A stretch of DNA of 64,000 bases. Origin: Burkholderiales bacterium. Lineage in GTDB: Bacteria; Pseudomonadota; Gammaproteobacteria; Burkholderiales; Burkholderiaceae_C. Of this stretch, positions 18,839-28,859 are shown piece by piece. The DNA is taken from positions 1-64,000 of the forward strand of contig CANGHK010000019.1 of NCBI GenBank assembly GCA_947453625.1. The letters run 5' to 3'. Within the stretch, counting starts at the first letter, position 1. The number at the start of each line of letters is the position of its first letter. A program made the position numbers and the translations under genes. The notes under the pieces were generated by a model. The model saw only the letters and a program-made list of their open reading frames with translations, searched no databases and was not told where the DNA came from.

Positions 18839-18856
18839 CGCTGCCCCGGGACAGCG
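18839..18856. promoter_or_regulatory. Palindrome, candidate activator site upstream of the aldehyde dehydrogenase
   Basis: CGCTGCCCCGGGACAGCG is an 18-bp palindrome with 8 of 9 pairs matching. It lies about 90-105 bp upstream of the -24/-12 promoter, a normal place for an enhancer bound by a Fis-type activator such as the divergent AcoR-like protein. No second copy was found. The 305-bp gap between the two genes holds this site and the promoter and no gene. Confidence 0.4.
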
Positions 18857-18944
18857 TTGGAGCAGAACAGGCGCACTGAACAAGCCAGCGCAGGAAGCGG
18901 GCCAGGTTTGGCCAGCAACAGCGGCGGGTTGTGCTGAAACCGCG

Positions 18945-18961
18945 CTGGCACGGCGGATGCA
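18945..18961 (+). promoter_or_regulatory. Sigma-54 (-24/-12) promoter of the aldehyde dehydrogenase
   Basis: CTGGCACGGCGGATGCA matches the consensus YTGGCACGRNNNTTGCW except ATGC for TTGC, with the required 10 bases between GG and GC. Transcription would begin near 18972, giving a leader of about 70 bases before the ATG at 19041. The divergent gene encodes a GAFTGA-containing sigma-54 activator, which strongly supports the call. Confidence 0.8.
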
Positions 18962-19040
18962 AAGGCAGCAGCCCTGCGGTGGCCGAGCGCAGGCTTGGCC
19001 GCCGAATCCGCCACTGCCCTTCAACCCGTCAGGAGACAAG

Positions 19041-20544
<1,504 letters not shown>

Positions 20545-20564
<20 letters not shown>

Positions 20565-20733
20565 GCGAAGCGAGGAAGAAGATCCAGCGCACTTGCGGGA
20601 CGCGCTGGGCTTCTTCTGAGCGAAGCGAGGAAGAAGATCCAGTGCACTTGCGGGACGCGCTGGGCTTCTTCTGAGCGAAGCGAGGGAGAAGATCCAGTGC
20701 ACTTGCGGTACGCGCTGGGCTTCTTCTGAGCGA
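20545..20733. repeat. 55-bp tandem repeat of hairpins growing from the aldehyde dehydrogenase stop codon
   Basis: Copies begin at 20545, 20600, 20655 and (24 bases only) 20710, spaced exactly 55 bp and nearly identical. The first copy contains the last codons and TGA of the aldehyde dehydrogenase. Each full copy can fold: GCGCTGG pairs with CCAGCGC or CCAGTGC, and CTTCTTC pairs with GAAGAAG, around a 13-base loop; the third copy has one mismatch. It is probably a terminator-like hairpin amplified in tandem. No T-tract is seen. Confidence 0.9.
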
Positions 20734-20763
20734 CGGGTTCAGGCGGCCCGTGCATCGGCCGGG

Positions 20764-20958
20764 ATGACGGGTTGCAGGCGGCACGGCGACTTGGGCGTTC
20801 TGCTGAAGGTGTTGCATCAGCTGCGCGACGCTGGCAACACCATCGTCGTCAACGAGACCGCCGTCTGGGTCATCCACATGGGCCCCGAAGGCGGTGCCGG
20901 CAGCGGCCTGGTGGAGATGGCCGGCACGCCCGAAGCCAGCCCACAGGGCAATTCCTGA
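20764..20958 (+). pseudogene. uvrA: uvrA remnant (C-terminal piece)
   Basis: The reading frame gives [18 protein letters not shown] followed by [14 protein letters not shown] and AGTPEAS. This matches the end of excinuclease subunit A (LLDVLH-L-D-GNTIVVIEHN...WIIDLGPEGG-GGG...GTPE). The IEHNLDVIKTAD stretch, which holds the ABC switch His, is collapsed to a few residues, and everything upstream is missing. It is a decayed scrap, not a functional gene. It marks recombination at the left edge of the accessory region. Confidence 0.72.
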
Positions 20959-20990
20959 TGGCGCTGTTGGCGGCGGCCGTGACCGATTGA

Positions 20991-21646
20991 TCAGCCCGCT
21001 ACTGCCGCCCGCCCCAGGGCCGGATCGTCGGTGAAGAAGCCGTCCACCCCGGCCGCGATGAAACTGCGCACCTCGGCGATGGCGCCGGCTTCATGGCGGG
21101 CGTTCTCGCCCGCGTCACTGCGGAAGTTGGCGGCCATGAAACGGTTCTCCGGGCGCAAGGTCCAGGTGTGGACCTGCAGACCTGCGGCGTGCGCATCGGC
21201 GGTCAGCCGCGTGGGCGGCAGCTGGCGCTGCGCGGCATCCCAGTTGATCAGCAGGCGCGTCGGCGGCGCAAAGATGTCGGCGTAGGCGGCCATCGCCTGC
21301 AGACCCTCCGCGGTGCACAGGCTGCCGAAGGTCACTCCCTTGCCGGCGACCGCGCTGTCGGCCGTCGTCTGATCTTGGCATTGAGCTGCTGGCCGCCCGG
21401 CTTGCCGTTGAAGTCCCAGGCACGGGCGTCCTGGCGCATGAATGACAGGTGGGCGGCATTGCCGTCACCGAAGTTGCCGCTGCCGTAGCGGGCAACGGTG
21501 CGCTACGTCGAATAGTCGCCCAGCGTTTGCTCCAGCGACTCGCCGATCTCGGCGAACACCGCATCCTGCGAGATGTCGTGGTCTTCGCGCCCACGGGCCT
21601 GGAACATGGTTGCTGCAAAGGGCGCCTTCAGCAGGTCCACCGGCAT
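20991..21646 (-). pseudogene. Broken gene ending in a glycerophosphodiester phosphodiesterase C-terminus
   Basis: From 21335 to 20991 the minus strand reads VTFGSLCTAEGLQAM...ADAHAAGLQVHTWTLRPENRF...EVRSFIAAGVDGFFTDDPALGR, the C-terminal part of a GDPD TIM barrel (HTWT, GVDGFFTDDP). Upstream, from 21646, another frame reads MPVDLLKAPFAATMFQARG...GDYST, hits an in-frame TAG at 21503-21505, continues with RYGSGNFGDGNAAHLSFMRQDARAWDFNGKPGG, and shifts frame near 21350. The N-terminal catalytic half of GDPD is missing. The upstream part is not recognised and could belong to the same gene or another one. Confidence 0.65.
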
Positions 21647-21652
21647 GCCCCG

Positions 21653-23458
21653 TCAAGCGGCTTCATGCTGCCCCGGCAAGTAGACCGGCGTGTCCATGCC
21701 CTCCATCCTGGCCTTGAGCTGCAGCGCGAGGTAGCGCGAGTAGTGGCGCGACTGGGCCAGGTTGCCGCCGTGGAACCACAGTGCGGTCTGGCGCGTCGGT
21801 TTCCACATGTTGCGCAGCTCGCCCTCCCAGGGGCCGGGGTCCTGGGCCGTGTCCGACCCCAGGCCCCAGCAGGGGCCGACGGCCTCGGCCACCTCGGGCG
21901 AGATCAACGTCTCGGCCCAACCGGTCATCGAGCCGTAGCCGGTGGCGTAGACGACCAGGTCGGCCGGCAGCACGCTGCCATCGCTCAACACCACCGAATC
22001 CTCGGTCAGCCTGTCGACGCCGACGCCCGACTTCAGCGCGATGCGGCCGTCAGCGATCAACTCGGACGCGCCGACATCGATGTAGTAGCCCGAGCCGCGG
22101 CGCAAATACATCGGCCCCAGCCCGGATTCGTCCTCGCCGAAGGTCAGCTGAAAGCCCGCAGCGCGCAGCCGGTCGTAGAACGCAGCGTCGTCGCGCTGGA
22201 TCTGGGCGCAGACGGGGATCTGGAACTTCGGCACCAACCGGTACGGGATCGACGCGACGGTCAGGTCAGCCAACTCGGTGCTGATGCCAGCCTGCAGCGC
22301 AGCCTCGGAATACAGGCCGCGGCCGTAGCGACCCTGGGTCTCGGAGCGCACCACCAACGTGGGCGAGCGCTGCAGCATCGTCACCTCGGCGCCGTGCTCC
22401 CACAGATCTGCGGCGATGTCGTGCGCCGAGTTGTTCGAGCCGACGACGACACAGCGCTTGCCGGCAAAGTCTTCGCCGCCGCTGTGCTGGCTGGAATGGT
22501 GCTGGCGCCCCCGGAACAGCGACGCGCCGGGAAAGTCGGGCACGCGCGGCCGGCCCGACATGCCGGTGGCCAGCACCAGTTGGCGCGGACGCAGCGTGAC
22601 CGGCTGGCCCTCGCGCAAGACTTCCACCGTCCATTGCTGCGATGACTGATCGAACGACGCGTTCAGGCATTTGGTGGAAGCCCAGCAGTTCAGCTCCATC
22701 AGCCGGGTGTAGGCCTCGAGCCAGTCGCCCATCTTGTCCTTGGGTGTGTAGACCGGCCAATGGTCCGGAAACGGCAGGTAGGGCAGGTGGTCGTACCAGA
22801 CCGGGTCGTGCAGGCAGAGCGATTTGTAGCGCTTGCGCCAGGCGTCGCCGGCGTGGGCGTGCTGGTCGACGATCAGCGTGGGCACGCCCAGCTGCTTGAG
22901 CCGGGCGCCCAGGCCCAGCCCGCCCTGGCCGCCGCCGACGATCAGGCAATAGGGCTGGCGCTGGTAGCCCAGCTCGGCGGCCTCGGCAGTCTGCGCGTCG
23001 AGCCAGTTCCGGCGGCCGCGGATTGCGCCATGCTCGGCGCCCAGCACGCGGGTCTCGCCGCGCTTTTCCTCGAAACCCTCGAGTTCCTGCAAGGTCGTCA
23101 ACAGCGTCCAGCAACGGCCGTCCTTCAACCGGACATGGCCCTTGCCTCGGCCGACCGAAGTCTCGAAGCTGAACCAGGCCTGGACCACGCCCTGTGCGAC
23201 GCCTTGGCCTTCGCTGACCGCGCCGTCGATCGCCCAGTTTCGGGGCTGCACCCGCGCCAGCGTGTGCCCGAGCATCGCGGCGATGCCAGATTGGCCCTCG
23301 AGCGTGGCGATATTCCAGGTGAAAGCGACCAAGTCGCGCCAATAGGCTTCGTCGCCGAACAGTGCTGACGCTGCCGGGATGTCGCCCCGGCCCAGCGCGG
23401 CCGAGAAATCCGCCAGCCAGTCGGCGACGGCGGCTGTGGAAGCGTATTGAGTCGTCAT
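21653..23458 (-). CDS. Flavin-containing monooxygenase with N-terminal SnoaL/NTF2-like domain
   Basis: A 601-residue protein starting at MTTQYAS. Residues ~1-140 resemble a SnoaL/NTF2-like fold (WLADFSAALGRGDIPAASALFGDEAYWRDLVAF). The FAD site follows (LIVGGGQGGLGLGARL near 172), then the FMO fingerprint FRGRQHHSSQ near 320 and the NADP site (CVVVGSNNSAHDIAADL near 337). It should oxygenate N, S or carbonyl groups using NADPH. This fused form is common in bacteria that break down nitrogen compounds. It is divergent from the penicillin-acylase-type gene, with which it may share substrate and promoter region. Confidence 0.85.
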   Translation of the reverse strand: MTTQYASTAAVADWLADFSAALGRGDIPAASALFGDEAYWRDLVAFTWNIATLEGQSGIAAMLGHTLARVQPRNWAIDGAVSEGQGVAQGVVQAWFSFETSVGRGKGHVRLKDGRCWTLLTTLQELEGFEEKRGETRVLGAEHGAIRGRRNWLDAQTAEAAELGYQRQPYCLIVGGGQGGLGLGARLKQLGVPTLIVDQHAHAGDAWRKRYKSLCLHDPVWYDHLPYLPFPDHWPVYTPKDKMGDWLEAYTRLMELNCWASTKCLNASFDQSSQQWTVEVLREGQPVTLRPRQLVLATGMSGRPRVPDFPGASLFRGRQHHSSQHSGGEDFAGKRCVVVGSNNSAHDIAADLWEHGAEVTMLQRSPTLVVRSETQGRYGRGLYSEAALQAGISTELADLTVASIPYRLVPKFQIPVCAQIQRDDAAFYDRLRAAGFQLTFGEDESGLGPMYLRRGSGYYIDVGASELIADGRIALKSGVGVDRLTEDSVVLSDGSVLPADLVVYATGYGSMTGWAETLISPEVAEAVGPCWGLGSDTAQDPGPWEGELRNMWKPTRQTALWFHGGNLAQSRHYSRYLALQLKARMEGMDTPVYLPGQHEAA

Positions 23459-23525
23459 GCGATGTCCTCGGTTTTGCGTCGTGGCAAGCCCACGGCAGGC
23501 ACATGAATATAGGATATAGGCTGAA

Positions 23526-23550
23526 CGTCGCCGGTTCCGCGCCGGCGACG
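23526..23550. promoter_or_regulatory. Perfect inverted repeat in the monooxygenase/acylase divergent promoter region
   Basis: CGTCGCCGG (23526-23534) and CCGGCGACG (23542-23550) form a perfect 9-bp stem with a 7-base loop, 35 bases before the acylase ATG. Just upstream, at 23507-23519, ATATAGG occurs twice in direct succession. The stem could be a leader hairpin or an operator; the GntR gene two genes on is a candidate binder. The 126-bp gap holds no gene. Confidence 0.4.
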
Positions 23551-23584
23551 CCCGACCCGCCCATCCCGCCAGGAGACCCGATCC

Positions 23585-25864
23585 ATGAGTGCAGCAGCAT
23601 CCTCCAACGCCAGCCGCCCAGGCACGGAGGTCTGGCGCGACGCCTGGGGTATCCCGCACATCCGGGCCGCCAACCCGGACCAGGCCTTCAGTGCGCTGGG
23701 CTTCGTCCATGCACAGGACAGGCTGTTCCAGATGGAGTCGCTGCTGCGGCGCGGCACCGGTCGCCACGCTGAATGGGTCGGCAAGGCGGCGATCAAGGCC
23801 GACACGCTGGCGCGCCAACTCGACACCCGGGGCGCCTCGCAACGCGACTTTGCCGCGTTGGGCGCGCCGGCCCGGGCGATGCTCGAAGCCTATGCGCGCG
23901 GGGTCAACGCCTTCATAGCCACCGGCGCGCGGCCGGTCGAATACCGATTGCTCGAGACCGAACCCGGCGCCTGGGAGCCCTGGCATTCGATCGCGGTGAT
24001 GCGCCAGATCGGTTTCCTGATGGGCTCGGTCTGGTGGAAGCTGTGGCGCGCCGCCGCGCTGCCCATCGTCGGCGCCGAGGCGCTGACAAGGTTGCGCTTC
24101 GAGGACGGCGGCGACGAACTGCTGTGCCTGCCACCGGGGCTGTCGACCGGCCCCTACCAGGCGCTGATGGCCGACCTGCGGCCCGGCGTTGCCGCGCTGC
24201 TCGAGACGGCAGCCCCGGATGTCAGCGGCGGCGGCAGCAACAACTGGGCGCTGGCGCCGGACCGCACCGAGACTGGCCGGCCGCTGCTCGCGGGTGACCC
24301 GCACCGGGTGCTCGAGATGCCGAATATGTATGCCCAGGTCCACCTGGCCTGCGACCGCTTCGACGTGATCGGGTTGACCGTGCCGGGCGTGCCGGGCTTC
24401 CCGCATTTCGCCCACAACGGCTCGGTGGCCTGGGGTGTGACGCACGCCTTCATGGACATCCACGACCTCTATGTCGAGCGCTTCGACGCCGATGCCCAGG
24501 CCTGCCTGTACCAGGGCCAGTGGGAGCCGGTGCGGCGCAGGACCGAGTCGATCGCGGTGCGCGGCGAAGCCAGCGTGCAGGTCGAGGTGGTCGAGACCCG
24601 CCACGGCCCGGTGATCGCCGGCGACCCACGCCAGGGCAGCGCGCTGGCGCTGCGGTCGGTGCAGTTCGCGCCGCTGGACCGGTCATTCGACTGCCTGATC
24701 CCGATGCTCGAGGCCAAGACCGTCGCCGAGCTGTACGAGTCCACCCGTGCGTGGGGCCTGATCGACCACAATCTGGTCGCCGCCGACACCCAGGGCAACA
24801 TCGGCCACCGCGTGCGGGCCAAAGTGCCCAGGCGTCCAAGATCCAACGGTTGGCTGCCGGTGCCGGGCTGGACCGGCGAGCATGAATGGGACGGCCTGGT
24901 GGCCTGGGAGCGCATGCCCGTGAGCATCAACCCGGCCGGCGGCATGCTCGTCACCGCCAACAACCGGGTGCGGGCCGAGGGCGAGGACTACCTGTGCACC
25001 GACGCGATGCCACCGCACCGGGCGCGCCGGATCTGGCAGCGGCTGGCCGGGCTCGAGCGCGCTTCGGTCGCCGACATGGGCGCGGTGCACCGCGACCTCG
25101 AAACCATCCCGGGCCGGGAACTGCGCGACCGGCTGCGCGGGCTGCCGGTCACCGAGGCTGCGGCCGCAGCGCTGCAGCAATCGATCCTGGGCTGGGACGG
25201 CAGGATGACAGCCGACTCGGCCGGCGCGACCGCCTACAACGCGCTGCGACTGGTGCTGACCCGGCTGGTGGCCGAGCGCAGCGGCCTGCGTGCAGTCAGC
25301 CAGAACCCCCACGCCCAGGTGCCGCCCGGCACCCAGGCCGACAACCAGCTCTGGTGGGCCGTGCCCGGGCTGCTGCGGTCCGATGACCGGGTGCTGCTGC
25401 GCGGTGCGGGCTGGGACGAGCTGCTGCTGCAGGCACTGTCGACCTGCGCGGCCCGGCCCGAGACCTGGAACCAGGCCTGGGGTCTGGCGCACCGGCCCCG
25501 GCTGGGCCATGCGCTGTCGGCGCTGTTCCCCGACCAGGCTGATAGGCTCGACCGCTGGTCAGCGCCTATCGGCGGCGACAACGACACGGTGATGGCGACG
25601 GGCTGCGCGGCCACGATCGGCAGCCGGGCGATCTACGGCTCGCTCGCCCGCTATGTCTTCGACGTCGGCGCCTGGGACAACTGCCGCTGGGTGGTGTTTC
25701 ACGGCGTCTCGGGCGCGCCCGACAGTCCCTGGTACATGAACCAGAACGGGGCCTGGGCGGCAGGCGAGACCGTGCCCATGCTCTACGACTGGACCCGGAT
25801 CAAGGCAGAAGCCCTGAGCCACCAGGCTATCCCCGAAATCCTCCCCGAAAACCCGGCGCGCTGA
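23585..25864 (+). CDS. Penicillin-acylase-family N-terminal-nucleophile amidohydrolase
   Basis: A 759-residue protein with AGGAG upstream of the ATG. The alpha part opens with DAWGIPHIRAANPDQAFSALGFVHAQDRLFQME, the standard family start. The autocleavage site and Ser nucleophile are in GGGSNNWAL near 218-226, followed by LLAGDPH and the beta-part VPGVPGFPHFAHNGSVAWG. FDVGAWDNCRWVVFHGVSG lies near the end. The family self-cleaves and hydrolyses amide bonds (acyl-amino acids, acyl-homoserine lactones, beta-lactams). No export signal is visible, so it seems cytosolic. The GntR gene follows after 26 bases, as a likely operon. Confidence 0.87.
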   Translation: MSAAASSNASRPGTEVWRDAWGIPHIRAANPDQAFSALGFVHAQDRLFQMESLLRRGTGRHAEWVGKAAIKADTLARQLDTRGASQRDFAALGAPARAMLEAYARGVNAFIATGARPVEYRLLETEPGAWEPWHSIAVMRQIGFLMGSVWWKLWRAAALPIVGAEALTRLRFEDGGDELLCLPPGLSTGPYQALMADLRPGVAALLETAAPDVSGGGSNNWALAPDRTETGRPLLAGDPHRVLEMPNMYAQVHLACDRFDVIGLTVPGVPGFPHFAHNGSVAWGVTHAFMDIHDLYVERFDADAQACLYQGQWEPVRRRTESIAVRGEASVQVEVVETRHGPVIAGDPRQGSALALRSVQFAPLDRSFDCLIPMLEAKTVAELYESTRAWGLIDHNLVAADTQGNIGHRVRAKVPRRPRSNGWLPVPGWTGEHEWDGLVAWERMPVSINPAGGMLVTANNRVRAEGEDYLCTDAMPPHRARRIWQRLAGLERASVADMGAVHRDLETIPGRELRDRLRGLPVTEAAAAALQQSILGWDGRMTADSAGATAYNALRLVLTRLVAERSGLRAVSQNPHAQVPPGTQADNQLWWAVPGLLRSDDRVLLRGAGWDELLLQALSTCAARPETWNQAWGLAHRPRLGHALSALFPDQADRLDRWSAPIGGDNDTVMATGCAATIGSRAIYGSLARYVFDVGAWDNCRWVVFHGVSGAPDSPWYMNQNGAWAAGETVPMLYDWTRIKAEALSHQAIPEILPENPAR

Positions 25865-25890
25865 CCTCGCGCCCAGCGGACCAGACCACC

Positions 25891-26676
25891 ATGCCCACAG
25901 GACTGAGCGTCAGCAGCCGCGAGAACCTGAGCTCTCGCGTCTATGGCCAGCTGCGAGAGGCGCTGATGGCCGGCCGCTTCTGGCCTGGACAGCGCCTGCG
26001 CATCCGCGAGCTCGCCACCGCGATGGACGTCAGCGACACACCGGTGCGCGAGGCCATCATGCAGTTGGTGCGCGAGGGCGGGCTGGAGATGCGATCGGGC
26101 CAGGCGATCACGGTCGTCAAGCTCAGCCTGGCGCGCTACCGTGAGCTGCGCGAAGTTCGGATGCTGCTCGAAGGTCTGGCGACCGAGAAGGCCACGCCCT
26201 TGATCACGCCGACCGAGATCGACACGCTCGAACTGCGGCACCAGCAGCTCGTCGCCGCCGAGCGCGATGCCGACTTCGAGACCGCAGTGCTGGCGAATTT
26301 CCAGTTCCACTTCGGCATTTACCGCGCCTCGGGGATGATCGACCTGGTGGCGATTCTCGAGAGCGTCTGGCTGCGCAACGGGCCGCTGCTGAAGTACCTC
26401 TATCCGCACGCGGCGCCGAGCTACGCCGGCAAGCACCAGCACCTGAACCTGATCAAGGCGCTGCGCTTGGGCGACGCCGACGCGGCCCGGCAAGCGATGC
26501 AGTGCGACATGGTCGAAGGCGGCGCCAGGCTGATCGAACTGCTGGCGATGATCGAGGACGGGCGCGCGGTGGTCGCCGAGACCGCGCAGGGCGGGATGCA
26601 GCTCGAGCTTCGCGCGTCGACCGCACAGCAGCCCCTCACCGAGTCGTCGAAAGCCCCTCGTCACCCCAGCGCGTAA
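25891..26676 (+). CDS. GntR-family (FadR/VanR subfamily) transcriptional regulator
   Basis: A 261-residue protein. The winged helix spans residues 12-75 (LSSRVYGQLREALMAGRFWPGQRLRIRELATAMDVSDTPVREAIMQLVREGGLEM). An all-helical FCD effector domain follows (REVRMLLEGLATEKAT...FQFHFGIYRASG...HQHLNLIKALRLGDADAARQAMQCDM) with the His/Asp positions that often bind a metal and a carboxylate ligand. It sits behind the acylase and probably controls the acylase/monooxygenase pair. Its 3' end overlaps the convergent MATE gene by 41 bases. The effector is unknown. Confidence 0.87.
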   Translation: MPTGLSVSSRENLSSRVYGQLREALMAGRFWPGQRLRIRELATAMDVSDTPVREAIMQLVREGGLEMRSGQAITVVKLSLARYRELREVRMLLEGLATEKATPLITPTEIDTLELRHQQLVAAERDADFETAVLANFQFHFGIYRASGMIDLVAILESVWLRNGPLLKYLYPHAAPSYAGKHQHLNLIKALRLGDADAARQAMQCDMVEGGARLIELLAMIEDGRAVVAETAQGGMQLELRASTAQQPLTESSKAPRHPSA

Positions 26677-28033
26677 CCCGAACGGCAAGCGCTGCCGCCA
26701 GCCCGAACACGGCCATGCCCAGCGCGACCAGTGCGAAGACCGTCCAAGGTTCGGCCGATGCTCGGGCCAGCATCCAGCCACCGACCGCCACGACCAGCAG
26801 GCGCAAGGTGCCGGCCAGTACCAGGCCACCGACCTTGCCTGCGCCCAGCGCCGAGAAATACAGGCTCAGGCCCAGCCCGAACAAGCCGTAGACCGGCCCG
26901 GCCCAGCGGAAGTAGAGCCCAGCCGATGCCTGTACGGCGGGGTCGAGCGTGAACAGCCCCACCCACAGGCCCGGTGCGATGGCCACGATCCCGCCCAACA
27001 GGCCCAAGGTGGCTGTGGCCAGCAGCGACGCGATCCAGGCGACGCGCTTGGCGCGGGCCACCATGCCGGCGCCGATGGCCATGCCCACCAGCGGCACCGA
27101 GGCCACGCCAATGGCAAAGCTGATCGGCACCAGCAGGAACTCAAGCCGCGCACCGATGCCGTAGCCCGCCAGTGCCGTCGCCCCGAACTGCGCCACCAAG
27201 CGTGTCAGGATGAGCACCGTCAACACCGTCTGCAGCGGTGAGATGCAAGCCAATGCTCCCACCTTCAGGATGTCGGTCAGCAAGCCCTGCTGCAGCGCGG
27301 TGGCGCGAACCGACAGGCTGACCTTGCACCGGCCGCTGCGCAGATACCAGAAGAGAAAGGCGGCACCCGCACTGAAGGCGATGACCTGCCCAGCGGCCAC
27401 ACCGGGCATGCCGAGCGGGGGAAACGGCCCCCAGCCCAGGCCCAGCGCCCCGCCAATCACCACCTGTGCCAATGAGACCAGCAGAAAGGTCGCCGACGGC
27501 ACCATCATGTTGCCGGCGCCACGCAGCACCGAGGCGAAGGTGTTCATCAACCAGACGCCCAGGGAGCCGCAGAACGCCACGTTGGAATAGGCGATGGCCT
27601 GCGCCAATGCCTCGCCATGACCGCCCAGGCCGGCATAGATTGCCGGCCCCCAGACCAGCATCAGCAGGCAGTTCATCGCACCGGCGGCCAGGCCGATCCA
27701 CAGCGCATGCACCGCCAGGGCGTTGGCACGCTCGGGCGCGCCGGAGCCGAGCGCCCGACTGATCGCGGCGGCCACGCCGCCGCCCATCGCCCCGCCCGAG
27801 AGCATCATCTGCAGCATGACCATCGGGAACACCAGGGCCATGCCGGCCAGCGCCGGCACGCCGAAGCTGCCGACATAGGCCGTCTCGGCAACGGTCGCCA
27901 GCGCCGTGGCCAGCATCCCAAGCATGTTGGGCAGGGCAAAGCGCAGCAGGGCCGGCAGGATCGGTGCCGTCAGCAGCGATGGCGACGGAGCTTGGCGCGG
28001 TAGCGGCGACGATGGAACGGCCGTGGTCCTCAT
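26636..28033 (-). CDS. MATE-family multidrug/cation antiporter
   Basis: A 465-residue protein starting at the ATG at 28031-28033; longer forms add a non-hydrophobic leader. It has about twelve membrane segments in two halves, starting with ILPALLRFALPNMLGMLATALATVAETAYVG, a standard MATE opening. Later segments include FGATALAGYGIGARLEFLLVPISFAIGVASVPLVG. These proteins export cationic or organic compounds using H+ or Na+. It follows the SDR gene on the same strand (43-base gap), making a likely TetR-SDR-MATE operon. Substrate unknown. Confidence 0.88.
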   Translation of the reverse strand: MRTTAVPSSPLPRQAPSPSLLTAPILPALLRFALPNMLGMLATALATVAETAYVGSFGVPALAGMALVFPMVMLQMMLSGGAMGGGVAAAISRALGSGAPERANALAVHALWIGLAAGAMNCLLMLVWGPAIYAGLGGHGEALAQAIAYSNVAFCGSLGVWLMNTFASVLRGAGNMMVPSATFLLVSLAQVVIGGALGLGWGPFPPLGMPGVAAGQVIAFSAGAAFLFWYLRSGRCKVSLSVRATALQQGLLTDILKVGALACISPLQTVLTVLILTRLVAQFGATALAGYGIGARLEFLLVPISFAIGVASVPLVGMAIGAGMVARAKRVAWIASLLATATLGLLGGIVAIAPGLWVGLFTLDPAVQASAGLYFRWAGPVYGLFGLGLSLYFSALGAGKVGGLVLAGTLRLLVVAVGGWMLARASAEPWTVFALVALGMAVFGLAAALAVRVTRWGDEGLSTTR

Positions 28034-28076
28034 GTGCGGTCCGCCGGCGCCTGTAAGTGCTGCAGCCAGCACCCGC

Positions 28077-28859
28077 TCACCACTTTTCGCTCCATGGTCG
28101 CAGCACCACCTCGAAGGCCCAGGTCGAGCGGTGCTGGCGGTGCAACTGCAAGTACATCTCGGCGATGCGGTCCGGGTCGGCCATGTTGTCGTCAGTGGTC
28201 GTGCCGGCCAGCCGGTGTGCGCGGCTGCCGTCTTCCTGCGTCCAGCCCACGGCCGCATCGATTGGCACGTTGACCACGTGAATGCCTTGTGGCATCAGCT
28301 CGCGCGCCATGCTCTGCGCCAGCCCGGTCTTGGCCTGGCAGGCCATCGCGAACGCACCGCTGGCGGGAAAACCCTTCAGGGCAGCACTGGCGTTGGTGAA
28401 GACTATCGTTCCCTTCGCGCCGTTGGCATCCGGCGTGTTCGCCAGCATCCCCCGCGCGGCCTGTCGGCCGACCAGGAAGGCGCTGAACGCGGCGTTGCGC
28501 AGCGTGTCCAGCGCCAGCGCCGGGTCAGCTTCGGTGATGCCCTTGCGGAAGATGCCCGGAACACGGCCGTCGATGTTGTGCACGACCAGCCGGGGTGCGC
28601 CAAGATCGCGTGTCACCTGGTCGAACAGCGCCATCACACTGGCCGCATCGGCTGCATCGCAGCCATAGGTGCGCACACCGTGCGACTGTGCGAGCGCCTG
28701 CAGCACTGGCTTGTCCGGCCCGCGGGCGGCCATCGCCACGGCCAGGCCGCTGTGCGCGAACAACCGTGCGCAGCTGGCGCTGATGCCGGGCCCGCCGCCG
28801 ACGATGAGCGCCACCTCGGGGGCCGACGACGCAGCACGCTGGGGATTGGTCGATGTCAT
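28077..28859 (-). CDS. Atypical short-chain dehydrogenase/reductase lacking the catalytic Tyr
   Basis: A 260-residue protein. The cofactor site is unusual (ALIVGGGPGISASCARLF near 17-34, instead of TGxxxGIG). The usual YxxxK triad is replaced: the sequence at the site is ACQAK within SGAFAMACQAKTGLAQSMAREL, so Tyr is Ala. The C-terminal block HVVNVPIDAAV...WAFEVVLRPWSEKW is shared with two other SDR-like sequences in this window. It may be a non-catalytic or substrate-binding SDR. It overlaps the TetR gene by 4 bases (ATGA), so the two are coupled. Confidence 0.75.
   Translation of the reverse strand: MTSTNPQRAASSAPEVALIVGGGPGISASCARLFAHSGLAVAMAARGPDKPVLQALAQSHGVRTYGCDAADAASVMALFDQVTRDLGAPRLVVHNIDGRVPGIFRKGITEADPALALDTLRNAAFSAFLVGRQAARGMLANTPDANGAKGTIVFTNASAALKGFPASGAFAMACQAKTGLAQSMARELMPQGIHVVNVPIDAAVGWTQEDGSRAHRLAGTTTDDNMADPDRIAEMYLQLHRQHRSTWAFEVVLRPWSEKW

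Noticed and set aside
18815-18840. Second sigma-54 promoter (TTGGCGCG...TTGC)
   Set aside because: The distance between GG and GC is 12, not 10; the match at 18945-18961 is much better.
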